Source: Borrelia turcica IST7
Lineage (GTDB): Bacteria; Spirochaetota; Spirochaetia; Borreliales; Borreliaceae
NCBI RefSeq assembly: GCF_003606285.1
Contig: NZ_CP028887.1
Span: 1-32,353, forward strand
Direction: 5' to 3'
DNA length: 32,353 bases
Positions within the stretch are counted from its first letter, which is position 1. Every line of letters starts with the position of its first letter. Below, one piece after another: positions 31,922 through 32,353 of this stretch. The notes beneath the pieces are model-generated. The model did not search any database. It worked only from the letters and a program-made list of their open reading frames with translations, and was not told where the DNA came from. The translations under genes and the position numbers were made by a program.

Positions 31922-32353
31922 AAAATTATTAGTGATTGTATTTTCTTCTCTAATACGGCTGTTAGACATATTAGGGATCCTATGATTATTAAATTTAGTT
32001 ATGTTTTACAAAAATACCCTTAAACCATTAATTGAGGAATAGAGTTAAGTTTATTATATTATTTTAGAGATGAACTGCAAATAAATATTTAGGTATAAAT
32101 AAAAATAACAATAAATAATAAAAAAATATGGAAGTAAGAATGAGTAGGTAAGTGGTGTTAAATAAGGCTTAATAGAGATTATAAGTTGAATTGATATAGA
32201 AAAAAAAGCAACGCAATGCATAATAAACCAAAGTGAAGTAGATATCCTAATAATTAATAACTATAAAAAGGAAATAGTTTAAGTATAGGAGGATATTTGT
32301 TGTATTATAAATAAATAAAAGAGAACAAATATTATACTAATTAAAACTTAACT

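Noticed and set aside
1-32353. CRISPR array, restriction-modification system or toxin-antitoxin pair
   Set aside because: No regular spacer array; the only methyltransferase is broken and has no nuclease partner; no recognisable toxin-antitoxin pair.

Overview
The window is AT-rich plasmid DNA from a Borrelia spirochete, most likely a relapsing-fever-group species. The call rests on gene families largely confined to Borrelia: two Mlp lipoproteins, two Bdr repeat proteins, two PF32 (ParA) and two to three PF49 partition genes, two Bmp (basic membrane protein) lipoproteins, and remnants of a cp32-type prophage (portal, DUF228, DUF693, DUF777, DUF276-like). No rRNA, tRNA or CRISPR array was seen, and no telomere could be identified at either edge. 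All family names come from reading the protein sequences, not from a database search.

Layout. 1-1.3 kb: iteron-like repeats ahead of an unknown 264-aa protein, then nested direct and inverted repeats. 1.3-4.5 kb: small lipoproteins (two divergent ones share an inverted leader), a gene fragment and a small membrane protein behind a 16-codon leader ORF. 5.2-7.4 kb: a minus-strand two-gene operon whose first gene resembles Borrelia plasmid-maintenance proteins. 7.4-11.0 kb: mostly decayed DNA holding remnants of phage tail and baseplate genes. 10.9-12.7 kb: the C-terminal part of a tyrosine recombinase, then mlp and bdr. 12.9-15.0 kb: a phage portal gene fused to DUF228-like sequence, a truncated gene and a frameshifted minus-strand gene. 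15.3-20.4 kb: a plus-strand block of two tandem bmp genes, a membrane protein, a broken sua5/ywlC, and small genes. 20.5-22.0 kb: partition locus 1 (PF32-PF49). 22.6-24.1 kb: a broken D12-class adenine methyltransferase and a second mlp. 24.2-28.4 kb: lipoproteins, phage baseplate remnants and a second bdr. 28.5-30.4 kb: partition locus 2 (PF32, broken PF49, PF49). 30.8-32.3 kb: a second copy of the large surface lipoprotein and its downstream repeat.

Interpretation. The molecule looks like a mosaic of several plasmids and a decayed cp32-like prophage. Two separate ParA loci plus a distant maintenance operon suggest plasmid fusion. Intact genes are mostly lipoproteins, partition genes and Bdr proteins, while phage genes, the methyltransferase and sua5 are broken. 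No clearly new defence or enzymatic system was found. The most original signals are two phage genes with apparently leaderless promoters of identical geometry, the iteron-plus-264-aa unit, the portal-DUF228 fusion, and the mirrored leader between two lipoprotein genes.
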